A stretch of DNA of 64,000 nt from Spinellus fusiger (lineage: Eukaryota; Mucoromycota; Mucoromycetes; Mucorales; Phycomycetaceae). Made by a program: the position numbers and the translations under genes. Below are positions 43,752 through 56,830 of the stretch, piece after piece. A model generated the notes under the pieces. That model did no database searches and was not told where the DNA came from. It worked only from the letters and a program-made list of their open reading frames with translations. The DNA lies in NCBI GenBank assembly GCA_025094145.1, contig JALLLS010000114.1, positions 26,314 through 90,313 on the forward strand. The letters run 5' to 3'. Position 1 is the stretch's first letter, and the number at the start of each line of letters is the position of its first letter.

Positions 43752-46700
43752 TCTTGTAGTACTTTAGTGTGCTTGGGAGAAGGATAAAGAGTTGTAATGT
43801 AGGCACATTCCATTCTTTCCATTCTCACCACTTTTTTTTGGACAATCTTCTGTACAATTTCATCATGGGATGCTTGTTAAGACATAAGAGATCTTGAGGG
43901 GGAAAAGGAAATGAGAGAACAGCTCAATCTTGGAAAACAAAAAACAAAAAACAAAAAAACAAAAAAACAAAAACATGGACTGTTTTCAAGGATTTCTTAT
44001 GTTTTGTGGTATTTGCCTCGTTCTGCTGTAGTGGATAAAGCTGAATATTATCAGTCTTGTGGGAAGCACCACATATTTATTAGTGCTGATCTTTATCTCA
44101 TGCTTTTGCCACCATCACAATTGCATAGAGTGTCATCTTCATAGGTGGTAACAGTTGACAGACCAGCTGCTCTGCCGCAGGGGTCTGATGCTGTGGAGAT
44201 CCATACACTCGACTATTATAGTCTAATACTGATACTACAGTAATAAATATAAATATTAATACCGTCTTTTATAATTATATACATTATTTTATTAGTCTTT
44301 ATGAATACTTCATACTTAGTAAAAGTGTGTGATTGATAGGCTATTCAATACAGTTAAGATATAGATAAATATCCCACAAGTCTAAATGAAGTAATACTTC
44401 AAGACTGTATAGTAATGTTAGATTCTTCAAACACAATGTTAAAAGGCACCAAATTATGAACTCTATCCATCATTAAGTAATCTATTGAGATGCTAAACAG
44501 TCAAAATACTTACAGGTACTGTCAGCCAAGTGTCCAAGGGTGGATACAGTTTAATTCTATTTAGTTTCTTTAGTAAACTAGCCTTGGATCTAAAAACAAC
44601 AGAGAACATCCACCAATACACTTATTTATCAATTCTATTTATTCGTAAGGAGAATCAGCAGCTAAGTGTATTAACCCCATCAAAGTTTCTGTGTTCTGAA
44701 CTTTCTTTACCTACTTTCCTCTATCTTCTTGGACAGTAAAAAAAAGTATAGCCCATTTCTCTTGTTCAGTACTTATAGATTCTCCTTTTCTTTTTTCTTT
44801 TTCTTTTTTTTAGAAAGCTCAAGTTGTATTGATCTATCGTGGATCAATAAAAAAATAGAGCTAGTATTTGCCTCATTATGACCACAGGCCTCAAAATAAT
44901 AGAATAGCAAAGATGGATAAAAAGGACTTTTCCATGTGCATTACATTTCAGCAGAAAATAAAATAGATGCTAGCATAAGATGAAATTGAAAAGAAAATCC
45001 ATAATGGCTATTGACATGATATGTCAGCTATGTTCTTCTTGTTCAAAATGATAAAACAATAGTGTGTAAAAAGTATAATATTCTTAGAGTCACTATTGCT
45101 TACAATGAATACTTGTTATTGTATAAATTCAAATATGATAATATGATATTTACACTAGCAACGGCAACAACAATAAAAATGAATAGATAAAACTATACAC
45201 ATACAATACTTGCTTTTGTATACATTTTATTCTATGGAGGACACTATTTTCTTAGGATAAACATGTTTATGCAACAAACATATATTTTAAGCCTTCATCT
45301 TGGGATACACTAAATCTGTTTTGTTTATAAAATAAAAATAAAAATAAAAAGGGTATATTACAGTGGTAGCTTATGAAATATCTAACATAGTATAGATCAC
45401 AACAACCTACAGTAATACCTATTATTAAAAATTAGGAAGTATTTAATCTTTGGCATATATTAATATATTCTTGGAATCCTTTCTATGTTTTTGGAAGAGA
45501 ATACTTTTGTAATTTTTATGGTCTAATGTGTTAGATACAAAAAGTATATAAGCTAGATATTTATTAGATACAATAATGTTTTGCAAAATATATTTCTTAT
45601 ATTACAAAACACACTTGCTTCTTATTTTTTGAACAGTATTTTTGTATTAAGATGAAAATCTTTATTATTCATACATGCTTATGGAGTTGTATGTTTATTG
45701 GATAAATGGAGTTTGTGATGAACTCTTTTTTCAAATCAAGGTGGCGGATATTGTATTTTATGATAAGGGAATTCATGTTAAGATACTAGAGTCACTTCAT
45801 AGGGATAGACTCTAGGTATTACTAATCGTTTCAGAAATATAAACGGTATTAATAACATTGGTAATAGAAGTGGTAATGATAACAGCATAAGTAATAATAG
45901 CAATAGCAATAGTAATAATAGCAATAGCAATAGCAATAGTAATAGTAATAATAGCAATAGCAATAAACATAAACGTAAAACATAAATAGTAAAAACAATA
46001 ACAACATAAATAATGACAATAAAAAAGATAGTAAAAGCAAAAGTGATAACAACAGAATTAAGAACAATAACAATAACAATAACAATAGAAAGATAATTAA
46101 TATAGCCAGCAACACTAGTAAAGACATCATTAATAACAATGATAGTAATAGCTACAAATAAACAAGATATTATATTCTTATAAATACAAATCTTCCTATA
46201 TTGGTATATCTATCTTTGACAGTAATAATGACTAAGAGTTTGTGTTTTGTTACGAATTTACTAGTACTGCCAATTATCTACGTTTCTCTCTCAAACCATC
46301 ACATGCTTGCTGTTTTCAATGTCTTTCTGATTCATATAATAAAACTATCTTGGATGTATTGTTTTTATTTATTATTTATTATTTATTTTAAAAAAAAACC
46401 CCTTTTGAGAAAACTATTGAGCATTTTAGTCCAGCAATTCATTACATTCTTACATAAATAGGTTTAATAGTACTCTTTTTGAACTCAATACTACTTTTCC
46501 ATATATAGATACTTATGAGAAAGCATGATATTCATTCTACCAAGTGTTTTCTTTGGTACTTTTTGTTGTTGTGTTGACTATTGATCTGACTAATGGGAGA
46601 TACTCTTCAACGGATTCAATTAGAGAGTAGAGTCTAGGAATTCTCTGTTGAGTAGGTATAATTCTTTATGCATGCAATCCTAGTGGTTTAGCTGATGTCT

Positions 46701-47250
46701 ATCATCAGTGTGTGCAGATTACCCAATGTTCTTTACAATGCGTATGTCTGAAGTATTTCCAATGCTTGATAGGCATCATGAATAGAGCTAAATGTACAGA
46801 ATGAACACTACAAGATGGAATAATTCATAAGAATATCCAAATACTTTTTCTAGGCAGTGTGCTGCCATTGGTGTGTACTTAAGAGTCATTATTTCTCTTG
46901 CTCCTAGTTCTACAGTCTTACTTTCACTTTCTGCCAGTATAGACTGGAGCAACGAAAGAAAAAAAAAGCCTTTCTAGGGGTAACCCAGGCAGAAAAGAGT
47001 GCCATGAATGTATAGATAGAACTGAGTGCATACAGTTATAAGGGGGAGGGGAAAATCAGAGATCAGAGATCAGAGATCAGACACCAGACACCAGACACCA
47101 GACATTTAGGCAGTGGGGGATGTGTGGATCAGAATAATGGGTGTATCTCTCGATAGACACCTACGACCAGATCTGTGGACTCCTTGGAGAGAGCTGAATA
47201 TAGTAAAAGAGTAAGCACCAAGGCCTATCCCTCTTCTTTGGATGACAGAG
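43752..47250. other. Long intergenic stretch with simple repeats, no gene seen
   Basis: About 3.5 kb. It contains an (ACAAAAA)n run near 43935-43973 and an imperfect trinucleotide/hexanucleotide repeat (AATAGC, AATAAC types) at about 45845-46145. A small triplicated run of (AGATC)/(ACACC) motifs lies near 47056-47105. Open frames over the repeats give only poly-Leu/Tyr chains. I see no gene or recognisable transposon. Confidence 0.55.
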
Positions 47251-47258
47251 TATATAAA
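47251..47258 (+). promoter_or_regulatory. TATA box of the 47.3-kb gene
   Basis: TATATAAA lies 66 bp upstream of the ATG at 47317 in good context for a core promoter, which supports the short downstream ORF being a real gene. Confidence 0.5.
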
Positions 47259-47316
47259 GGCCTGCCTTGTATGCCTTTTTCTATTATTATTATTATTCAA
47301 TTCTTCTCTACATAAC

Positions 47317-47685
47317 ATGCACTTATCTTCTCTCCAACAACAACTCTTCTCAAAGTGCCAGCGTCGCTCATCCCAGGCTACATCCAAACAAAACACCCCT
47401 TCTACCAAATCAGGCCGCACCTTCTCATTGGCCTCTGCTCTTCATCGAGTCAGGGGATTGGTTTTGACTAAGAAATCCACTCACCAACAACTACACTCTC
47501 TATCTCCACCCCGTGCTACCTCCCCAGTTGTATACCAAAAACAATGCCGCAAGTCTTTCTATAGCAGTGACTTTTCTTTACCCTCTTATTGTGAATCCTC
47601 AAAATCCGATGCTCTGGAGTCACTCATCTTTGACCACCCCTCAGTGACTGTTCGTATCAGCCCAGCTGCTTATGTCTCCTGCTAA
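47317..47685 (+). CDS. Small hypothetical protein
   Basis: Encodes 122 residues from the ATG at 47317; the frame is open further upstream but that region contains the TATA box. The chain is Ser-rich and basic in the first half (SKCQRRSSQATSKQNTPSTKSGRTFSLASALHRVRGL, read with its flanks). The last third (ALESLIFDHPSVTVRISPAAYVSC) looks more conserved and ends in Cys. There is no signal peptide or transmembrane helix. Family not recognised. Similar short Ser-rich basic proteins are common in Mucorales but I cannot assign a role. Confidence 0.5.
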   Translation: MHLSSLQQQLFSKCQRRSSQATSKQNTPSTKSGRTFSLASALHRVRGLVLTKKSTHQQLHSLSPPRATSPVVYQKQCRKSFYSSDFSLPSYCESSKSDALESLIFDHPSVTVRISPAAYVSC

Positions 47686-48021
47686 ATTCCACTGTTCCAT
47701 TCTGTGCTTCCACTGTTTATAGTGTATTTATAGTGTTTATAGTGTATTTATCTGCATCTGCATTGCCACCCCAAAAAGAAGTATTCTTTGTATATCTCAT
47801 CCTTTGTATATTTCATCCTTCTCTCCCAATAAAAAGTGTACTATCCACTTTGTTTCCAATCATATTAAAGCAATAACTCAATAAATCCATTGAGATGACT
47901 ATAAAATGGCTGCATGATAAACCCTTGTTACTATCTATACACACATCTTCATAGGCTATAACACTCCAATACAACAAGAAACAAACAACAAAGAGCGTCA
48001 ATGTATTTATAATGATAGCAT
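47686..48021. other. Short convergent intergenic region
   Basis: Holds the 3' ends of the small hypothetical gene (plus) and RPT2 (minus). It has AATAAA-like signals (about 47829 and 47880) but no ORF. Confidence 0.6.
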
Positions 48022-49614
<1,593 letters not shown>

Positions 49615-49699
49615 GCCTGACTGTGAGTTTCCCTATACAACGTGTCATGAATAGACTGGGAAAGAGACGTTGGGTCTTTACCATAGCGTGTGGTAATGG

Positions 49700-50187
49700 A
49701 GGTGGTGGTAGGTGGAGGAGGAGGAGGAGGAGGAGGAAAAAAAAGGGTGTGTGTGTGTACAGGTGGGTTTTGATGAGTGACTTGTTGAACCACAGACTAG
49801 AGACGCGTAATGAGTGACGTAGAAATGGAGGTTTGAAGGTCCGAGAGCTCCCTTCTCAAGCTCCCTTAGGCAGTGTCTGTTCTTGGGAATGTCCACAGTC
49901 TGTCGCTAGGTGACTGCTTATTAGAGCAGGAAAGTACCCTCAAAAAGAGAAGAAAAAAAGAAAAAAAAGAAAAAAAAGAAATAAAGGACAGCCCCACCCA
50001 CCCTTCCTCCCTTGACCTGCTCTTTTCTTGTCCTACTGTTTGTCATTATGCAAGTAGTAGTGGCAGCAGCATGAGTAAACAGTTGTTCTGACTATAGATA
50101 GGAGAATAGGTCACCCAGAAGAGCAGCCACTAAGAAAGGACAGACAAGTGCCAAAAAGGTACGCTTAGCACCCACAACCACTGTCTT
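49700..50187. other. Divergent upstream region of RPT2 and the IES6-like gene
   Basis: Contains a (GGA)n/(GT)n tract at about 49700-49760 and an A/G tract at 49940-49985. In a different frame from the IES6 start, 50112-50220 stays open with a basic composition (ATKKGQTSAKKVRLAPTTT), possibly a lost or frameshifted N-terminal extension, but I cannot connect it by splicing. Confidence 0.4.
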
Positions 50188-50608
50188 ATGGGAGGAAAGA
50201 GCACAGAAACGGTTGAGCAAAATACAGTTGGACCATTGAACCTTGCCCTTGTCAAGAAGCCCTTTAAGAACACCCACTACTCTGTGCCTAAGAAGTCAAA
50301 GAATCTCAAACAAATCCTGACAATGGAAAAGGCACAGGAGTTTGCTCTTCATGTCCCTACGTGTAAGTGAAGCAAGACAACGACACACCACAGGCTCACT
50401 GCCACCAGATCAGAACATTGAATGTCCTCCCTCTGTCATGCCACAGAAGAAGTACTGCGATGTCACTGGATTGGATGCTAGCTACACAGATCCAAAGACC
50501 ACCTTACGCTACCACAATGCTGAAATCTACCAGTTTATACGCACATTGGGAGTGCCTAATGTGCAAACCTACTTGGGCAGCAGAAATGCAGCTGTTGTGC
50601 TAAAGTAG
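50188..50608 (+). CDS. IES6: INO80 complex subunit Ies6-like (YL1 C-terminal domain)
   Basis: Ies6 is a small core subunit of the INO80 chromatin remodeller that works with Arp5. Two exons fit: 50188-50362 and 50394-50608, 129 residues. The first exon carries KKPFKNTHYSVPKKSKNLKQIL, the pattern preceding the YL1_C domain in this family. The second contains the domain itself (KKYCDVTGLDASYTDPKTTLRYHNAEIYQFI) and the ending RNAAVVLK. The intron would be only 31 nt, shorter than others in the window, but GTAAGT...CACAG borders and the restored frame support it. The N-terminus is uncertain. The gene converges on the ankyrin gene, with 22 bp between stop codons. Confidence 0.82.
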
Positions 50609-50630
50609 ACATCTCCCCTCATGTACTTTA

Positions 50631-51279
50631 TTAAAAGTCAAGCTCATCTTCAGAATCCACCCATGCTTCTTGGGATAGTTCCTAAGTCATTGAGTATGAG
50701 AGCAGAGTCGTGTGAGACTCATCGCCTACCGTGCATTCTATAGCCATGGCTTGTTCTAGCAGATCCATAATGTCTTGGTTGGTGGTGTCTGCTACCATGG
50801 AGGGGGTTTCTTTGGCCTTGTTCATGAGTCTGGGATCAGCATCTGCCTGTAGTAGGACATCCACCATAGCCATGGCAACATCAGCATCTTCTGTGTACTG
50901 GACTGCTTTGTGGAGGGGTGTGTCTCCTGTCTTGTTCTTTTGGTTGACACGCAGAGAGCGTTGATGCACTAGTAGTTCCAGACAGGCCAAGGAGCCTTCC
51001 ATGGCACTAATACACTCAGTTGATACAGTAGGAAATGCAATTCTCTCTTTCTTTCTTTTGTTTGTATTTACGTGTAGTGGGCTGGTGTGTTTCCAGCAGT
51101 ATCACAGTGGTTGATATTCACGTCTGTCTGTTGCAGCAACTCACTCAACAAGTCGTCCTGGTCGTTCTTACAGGCTGCCATAACATAGTCATCTAAGAAA
51201 GAAAGAAAGGACAGTAACAGAACATGAGGTGGGATAGGACTGTGAACTCCCTACTGCTGGTGAGGTTCTCGTCTGACAT
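50631..51279 (-). CDS. Small ankyrin-repeat protein
   Basis: Four exons fit: 51279-51255, 51192-51072, 51006-50730 and 50681-50631, giving 157 residues. Residues about 8-115 form ankyrin repeats: NDYVMAACKNDQDDLLSELL, the repeat core CDTAGNTPAHYTAMEGSLACLELLV, then NKTGDTPLHKAVQ...VDVLLQADADPRLMNKAKETP. The last exon encodes an acidic tail (EAWVDSEDELDF). Size, repeat number and acidic tail resemble the yeast ribosomal chaperone Yar1, but this is only a resemblance. The frame also runs past the last donor, giving an alternative ending if that intron is retained. Confidence 0.75.
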
Positions 51280-51404
51280 TGTCTAGGAAGCGGGCAGCTG
51301 AATAAGATATAGATATATATTAATATAAAAGGGACAGTAAGAAGAACAAGTAGTCCTAGGCAAGTGACTGCATTTTATGTCAACACTATGCATACGCCTG
51401 TCTA

Positions 51405-53935
51405 CACACCCAGAGATTTTTCGGATGTTTAAAGGTGCACATCATTTTCCTGTTACGTACATCCCAAATTTTGCCCATATATGGAACTGTGTTTAAAATC
51501 AAAGGTTTATGGTTATCCAAATATTTCTTTCCTTTTGTGGAATAGCTCAAAATCAAATTGTATTATCATTAAAAAATATTGTTTATGAGCAAAATTGTTT
51601 GTGAATAAAATTGTTTATTATAATAATATAGCTAATAATAATGTAGCTAATAATATACTGTTACTATAGCTACTGCTGTTCTAGGCGTATTCCTTCATAG
51701 CAATAGAATCTATATCCTAAAAGCATTGTGCTTTATTCTTGAGAGATAGATAGCTATGCTCAGGAATATACCCTAGAGACTCTAGATAGTATAGATGACC
51801 ACCTGAGACTGACTTGAAAGGAATCTTTACTTGCCTAATAACAATGCAATGAGTGTCTTGTGGATTACAATAAACTCAAGCCCAGATGAAGACACTGCTT
51901 ACCTTTTTATCACTAGAATAGTCCTTGTTAGTGTCTATCACCTCCTTCTATTGTTTCTCTTTGTTAATAATGGCACATTACCTTGCTCAGATATGCCCAT
52001 CTTGACGAGTACTTGATTGTTATACTGTGGGCTTAAGGATAGCACATTATGTTAATAAATTCAGTGATTGAGTTGCAATGTCAGGTTTACTTCTTTCTTT
52101 TATCCAACTTTATAGTGTTTAATTGGACAGTCCATAGTTAATGCTAAGACAGACAGACAGTGAGAAGGTTCTTTTCAAACACATTAGCCAACCAAAGAAA
52201 ACAAGTTGAGAACAAGAAACAGTCAGCTACTCAAGTCCCTAAAGATTATCTTGTTTATACTCTAGGAAGCTATTTGGATCAAAGTCTATTTTATTAAAGA
52301 TGTAGATAACTACACTTTTATACTAGTTTGGTATTTCTTTTTTTTACTATGAATTTGTCTAATTTGCTGTTCTCAATCAATAGATATCGATTTCATAGAA
52401 TATCCAAGCAGGCTGGGAAGGATAAATGTTCTGTTCTATAGTGCGTATAATCTTGGTCCTGTATTTCAAGGCTATAGAATTCCATAAAGTGATTTTGTTG
52501 TAAAAAGGGTTTCTCTCTTCCCTGAAACATACATAGGACAAGAAAAGGAAATCCATCTCTGAATTTACTGAGATGTTATTATCGTATAGCTTTGATCATT
52601 ATAGCTTAAAGAGAGAGATATTAAAGCAGCCTCAAGATCCATACTATGTAACTTTGAGTAGTATATCCTTTATTCTGCAATAAAGGGCACTGTGTTTATC
52701 AACAGGACCATTAGAGAGATAAATGTATAGATATTGGGTCTCTAGCAGGGACTACAAAATAGAGGCTTGGATACAAAGGCTGGTCTAGGGAAATCAAAGA
52801 AGGTACATGAACAGGAACACAACACACGATTTGATCACAACGGGTAACTAGGCAACTGTTCTTTAAGGAATTCTTTTCTTTTTAGATGTTGTTGTAGTCT
52901 ACATTACTTTGGTGGTTCTGATTAAGCAAGTGACTTGTGAAATTTAGTTTTGTTCTCTTCGGATATTAATACCTGCCAACCACACTGTCTGTTGTTCTTC
53001 ATAACTTCCACCCTCTTTAACTTGTTTGCCTTTGTCTGGCATATAAACCAACAGTTGTGATCTGGTAAGTGTTTGTGTATGTTTATTATGTCTGACATGT
53101 TAGTCAGTTTCCATTTTATATTCTTTTACTATAATAAACCCAGTGATTCCATTACAAAGACAAAGGCAAGAAGAAGGTGCCGGTGCAAGGGTAATACGAT
53201 ACACACAGAGTGCATTAATACATCTCAAACTAATTATTTTTACTATTATTTTATTATTAAAAAGGGGTATTGGCACCTAAAAGGATTGGAGTAGGATCCT
53301 ACCAAACTGCCAGTTGCTGCCTATAGCACAGGAATAAAGGTAAAAGATGCTGCCAAATTTAAAGGCTATCGTGTTGGTTTGACGAGAATTTTATATCAAT
53401 CATTGAAAAAAGAGACAAAAAGATGGAGATCTTATGGTTAATATCGATGAGTTCCGAACATCGAGAGTAAACATGATTGACTTCTCACTCAATATGAAAG
53501 GCTCTTCTAACAGTTACTTTGTTTTATTTTTGTTCTCAAGATCTACCACACATAACACAGACAGCCTCACTGAGGTATTAGTAAATTTCAACAGTATCCG
53601 CGCTTGCCAAAGTTGCGGAATTGTTTGGAACAGAGATGTGAATGCATCAAAGAATATCTATACGATTGCAGAAGAGGCTTTGAATGGTCGCCACCGACCA
53701 GTTCCATTCTGTAGAAAAGAATAGATATTCTTTGATGCATTCATATTTTATTATATCGCCACATCGAAAGTGGTTTCCTTCGGGATTTAGATATTTACAG
53801 GTAAATTTACATAATTTTTATTTAAGAACTAACATGAATACATTTCACTTTTTTGCTCCTTTTCAAATCAATGTCATTTCTTAAACAATTGTATTTCGAC
53901 TATTTCCTTTTATATCCTAAAGACCTCCTGGTGTG
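51405..53935 (+). mobile_element. Fanzor-bearing TA-flanked transposon, CACACCAGGAGATTT family, copy C
   Basis: A 2,531-bp unit with TA on each side (51403-51404 and 53936-53937). Its left end starts CACACCCAGAGATTTTTC and its right end is ACCTCCTGGTGTG. Up to about 52205 it is collinear with copies A and B, apart from a central deletion. It then has about 1.1 kb of unassigned sequence followed by a decayed Fanzor C-terminus, and finishes with the family's right end. Copies A and B lack this block, so either they are deletion derivatives or this copy gained cargo. No DDE transposase was recognised, leaving the mobilising enzyme unknown. Confidence 0.7.
53295..53724 (+). pseudogene. Fanzor (eukaryotic TnpB-like) nuclease, C-terminal relic
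   Basis: Two frames, shifted once near 53430, give the C-terminal third of a Fanzor-type RNA-guided nuclease. The first reads AYSTGIKVKDAAKFKGYRVGLTRILYQSLKKE-like sequence (53310-53420). The second begins VNIDEFRTSR (53437-53466), the conserved [DE]-[YF]-[KR]-TS block before the zinc ribbon, and continues to RACQSCGIVWNRDVNASKNI (53599-53658). That holds the second CxxC of the zinc ribbon and the RuvC-III Asp in NRDxNA. The first CxxC is missing (the expected Cys is Asn), and the RuvC-I region is not recognisable, so the protein is dead. Fanzor proteins are known from eukaryotic transposons of several superfamilies; the call rests on this characteristic motif order. Confidence 0.8.
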
Positions 53936-54026
53936 TATTGATAGATTGATACACTGATAGATTGATGTACCTATACACACATTCTGCCTTTACATTTTTT
54001 AGAGAGAGAAAAGAACATTAAAGACT

Positions 54027-54200
54027 GAGTGCTATTGTTATTGTTGTTATTGTTGTTATTATCACTATTACTGTTATTATCACTATTACTGTTATTATCA
54101 CTATTACTGTTATTATCACTATTACTGTTGTCATCACTATTACTGTTATTATCACCATCACTGTTATTATCACTATCACTGTTATTATTGTTTCTATTTT
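54027..54200. repeat. 18-bp minisatellite
   Basis: About eight imperfect tandem units of ATTACTGTTATTATCACT, with trinucleotide subrepeats, located 120-290 bp upstream of the LEA-type gene. It gives artefactual hydrophobic ORFs on both strands. Confidence 0.85.
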
Positions 54201-54319
54201 ATATTTATTCTTATAAAATAATCCCAACACGGGCAAAGAATGCCGAAAATAGACTTCAAATACAAATATATACCAACCAACGTTCTGCTGTTAAAATCTT
54301 CTTTCTTCTCTGTCTCATA

Positions 54320-55472
54320 ATGAGTCCTCCGTCCAAGGGCTACGAATATCCACAAAGGAATGAACATGATCCTTACAGAGCAGCAAGAAAGGCACCCAGT
54401 CCTGGTAGGTAATGTTCATAGGCTGACAGACTCACCTTCAATGACAGGCCATTCTTATGTTTCTACATCTGCTTATGAATCTAACCCTTTTCACTCAAGA
54501 ACAGCATCCGACAGTAGCACCAGCCGTCTTGCTTCTGCCAGTCATCCTGTGGCAAACTATTCACCCCACGATGACTACGAATACCAGGAAGAAGATCCTT
54601 ATGCCATAGCACCTCGATACAACCCAGGAGAGAAGAAGAGACACCGAAAGAGAGACCCAGCCGAACAACGAGCCAACTCATATCTTCCCTATTCCCACCA
54701 CAAACGTGATCCATATGCACCATCAGAGCCCATCTATCTTGAAGAAGACAACCTGCCTAGCTTCAACTCTCCTGGCAAAGATGGAGCAGTGGGGTCTATT
54801 CTACAGGACAACATTGCTATGGACATGGTAGATCAAAACCCTCCTCGCTCAGCAGGGCGCAATAAAAGCCTCCAACATTTGGAACCCCTTCCTGAGATAA
54901 AGAGAAAGAAGCGGCGTTGTTGTGGTCTTTCTCGACGCACAGCTGTCTACACTGTCTTTGCTCTCTGTGTTGTTACTGCTGTGGTGTGTTACTTTGTCTG
55001 GCCTCGTATCCCCGTCCTGCGCTTGTTGGATTCTGGTCTGAATGGAAGCGCTAATAGTTTCATCACAACCAATGCTACTTATGAATTGGATGCTGACTGG
55101 CTGGTGAACATGACAGTAGACAATACTGCCAACTGGGTGCCTACGCGTGTCAATGATTTTGCTGTGAAGATCATTGATATGAATTCAGGACAGTCGTTTG
55201 GAAAGGGAAATTCGGGATTTCTGGTGGTGCCTCCCAAAGGACATATTACAGTGTCTATTCCCATGAGCATCTACTACAAGGCATGGTCACCCACTGACAT
55301 AACATGGCAGGATCTATACACTGCATGTGGGCCACAGAAGCAGAATCCAATGCCTGAAGAACAGATATCCCTCAACGTTCGCTTTGAAGTAACTTATTAC
55401 ATTGCAGGCATGATTGGAACACAGGTTGCTTCAGTGGTGCCTAGTAATGGGTTTGCATGTCCAACAGACTGA
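54320..55472 (+). CDS. Type II membrane protein with LEA_2/NDR1-like domain
   Basis: From the ATG at 54360 the uninterrupted frame encodes 370 residues. The first half is disordered and polar (SPHDDYEYQEEDPYAIAPRY, KKRHRKRDP), then a basic RKKRRCC anchor and one transmembrane helix (VYTVFALCVVTAVVCYFVW, roughly residues 193-215). The C-terminal half is a beta-rich LEA_2-like domain (NATYELDADWLVNMTVDN, DFAVKIIDMNSG, HITVSIPMSIYY) with N-glycosylation sites, presumably outside the cytosol. Alternatively an ATG at 54320 gives a more typical start (SPPSKGYEYPQRNEHDPYR) joined through a 25-nt GT-AG interval at 54405-54429; that intron would be exceptionally short. Function of fungal members is unknown. 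Confidence 0.8.
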
Positions 55473-56519
55473 TCCTCTTTTCCTTGTTATTACTACCACT
55501 ATTACTACTACTGCTGCTGCTATTCCCTTGTTTTCATTTCACTTATACATTCATCTTACTTATACTTTCCACTGTTGTTGTTGTTTTAGTTTGGAAAAGA
55601 AGTACTAAACCCATAAAAACGCAATACCCCTTTCTTTTCTTTTCTTTTTCTTTTTTACATTTTAGACGATTCCATACGATGGTGTGCTCTGAGCATCCCA
55701 TGCCACTCTTCTATGCACTGGACCACTGCTTATGACTCTTTCATTTATTTATTTATAATATTACACATACATCCATATAAATAGATCAATCGATTGATCC
55801 ATAGATAAATAGTTTACTCTTTCATAATATACAAGCCACACTCTTTGTATGTAGATATATCCCTAATACTTTGATTCCATGCACTAGAATAGAGTACTAT
55901 TGAATCGAGTGACAGGGCATAGTTTTAGTACGGGAGAAGAAATATAATATAGTTGTAATACAAAATAGGGGGAAATGAGTCATTGAAGGGCCTATTGACT
56001 ATTCATGATTATTTACAAGTGGATCGATAGATAGATATACAACCGAAAATAGAAAAAAGAATAAAGAATAAAGAATAAAGAATAGCCTTTTTCTACTATT
56101 ATGGGTAAATTAAAGAATAGACAATTCTATTATTGACTTAAGTTTCTAACTTTGATGTATTCGATTCTCTTCATAAGTGTATTCAATGACCTGTAAATTG
56201 AATGATAGGTGGAATAAATTAAGCGGTGTTTTTCTTATTAGAGAGAAAGAGAGAAAAAAGAAATTAAAATTATATCTGCTTACATTTTATATTACTTGCT
56301 GTACTTTCTAATAGTGTTGGTAGTATTTTTAAGAGATGCCACATTGCTGGTATGGTGAGAATTATAATAAATTTAATAATAATAATAAGTTAGAAAAAAA
56401 TAAACAAATAAACAGTAAGAAGAAAAATAAACCACCAAAGCTCTATGCTAAACTATCACTACCAAAGTGTCTATTTTTACTAGTAGTTCATTTATTGGAG
56501 ACAGTTTTGAGTTTTGTCA
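55473..56519. other. Intergenic DNA, no gene seen
   Basis: Starts with the pyrimidine-rich 3' region of the membrane protein gene. It has ATAGATA-type simple repeats near 55738-55815 and (AATAAAG)n at 56060-56085. The frame 56336-56524 is Asn/Lys low complexity, not a convincing gene. Confidence 0.5.
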
Positions 56520-56830
56520 TGTAAGAGTTGCCAAGAAACTTAAGCTTGCCAAGAAGCACACATAGTGGACTCATGCGCAATGGAGTTTTATTGTCTGGTC
56601 GGACGAAGCCAAATTTAAGCTATAGAGCAGCAATAGAAGAGCATGTGGGGTACTCAGGCCCAATGGTACAACCTACACACCAAGACATATGATATTCACA
56701 TTGAAGTTGAGAGGTAGTAGTGTTATAATGTGGGAAAGCTTTAGTGACATAAGTATTAAGAAGTTGTGCATTGTAGAGAATGCTATAAACTCTAAATGAA
56801 TCCATTGGTGTCTTGGTGATAAAAATATCC
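56520..56830 (+). mobile_element. Tc1-like transposase scrap
   Basis: The plus strand encodes in broken frames KKLKLAKKHT...WSFIVWSDEAKFKL...GSSVIMW, which matches the region around the first catalytic Asp of Tc1 transposases. Stops interrupt it and no terminal repeats were seen. Confidence 0.55.

Noticed and set aside
43980..44180. Possible tRNA gene near simple repeats
   Set aside because: No A box/B box pair and no cloverleaf could be drawn.
45778..46139. Leu/Tyr-rich ORFs
   Set aside because: Translations of an imperfect trinucleotide/hexanucleotide repeat with no other coding evidence.
51831..52016. A 61-codon frame (SSPDEDTAYLFITR...) shared by transposon copies A, B and C
   Set aside because: By eye most differences between copies change the amino acid rather than being silent, the frame starts at a non-ATG codon and no family is recognisable. 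It looks like shared non-coding transposon sequence.
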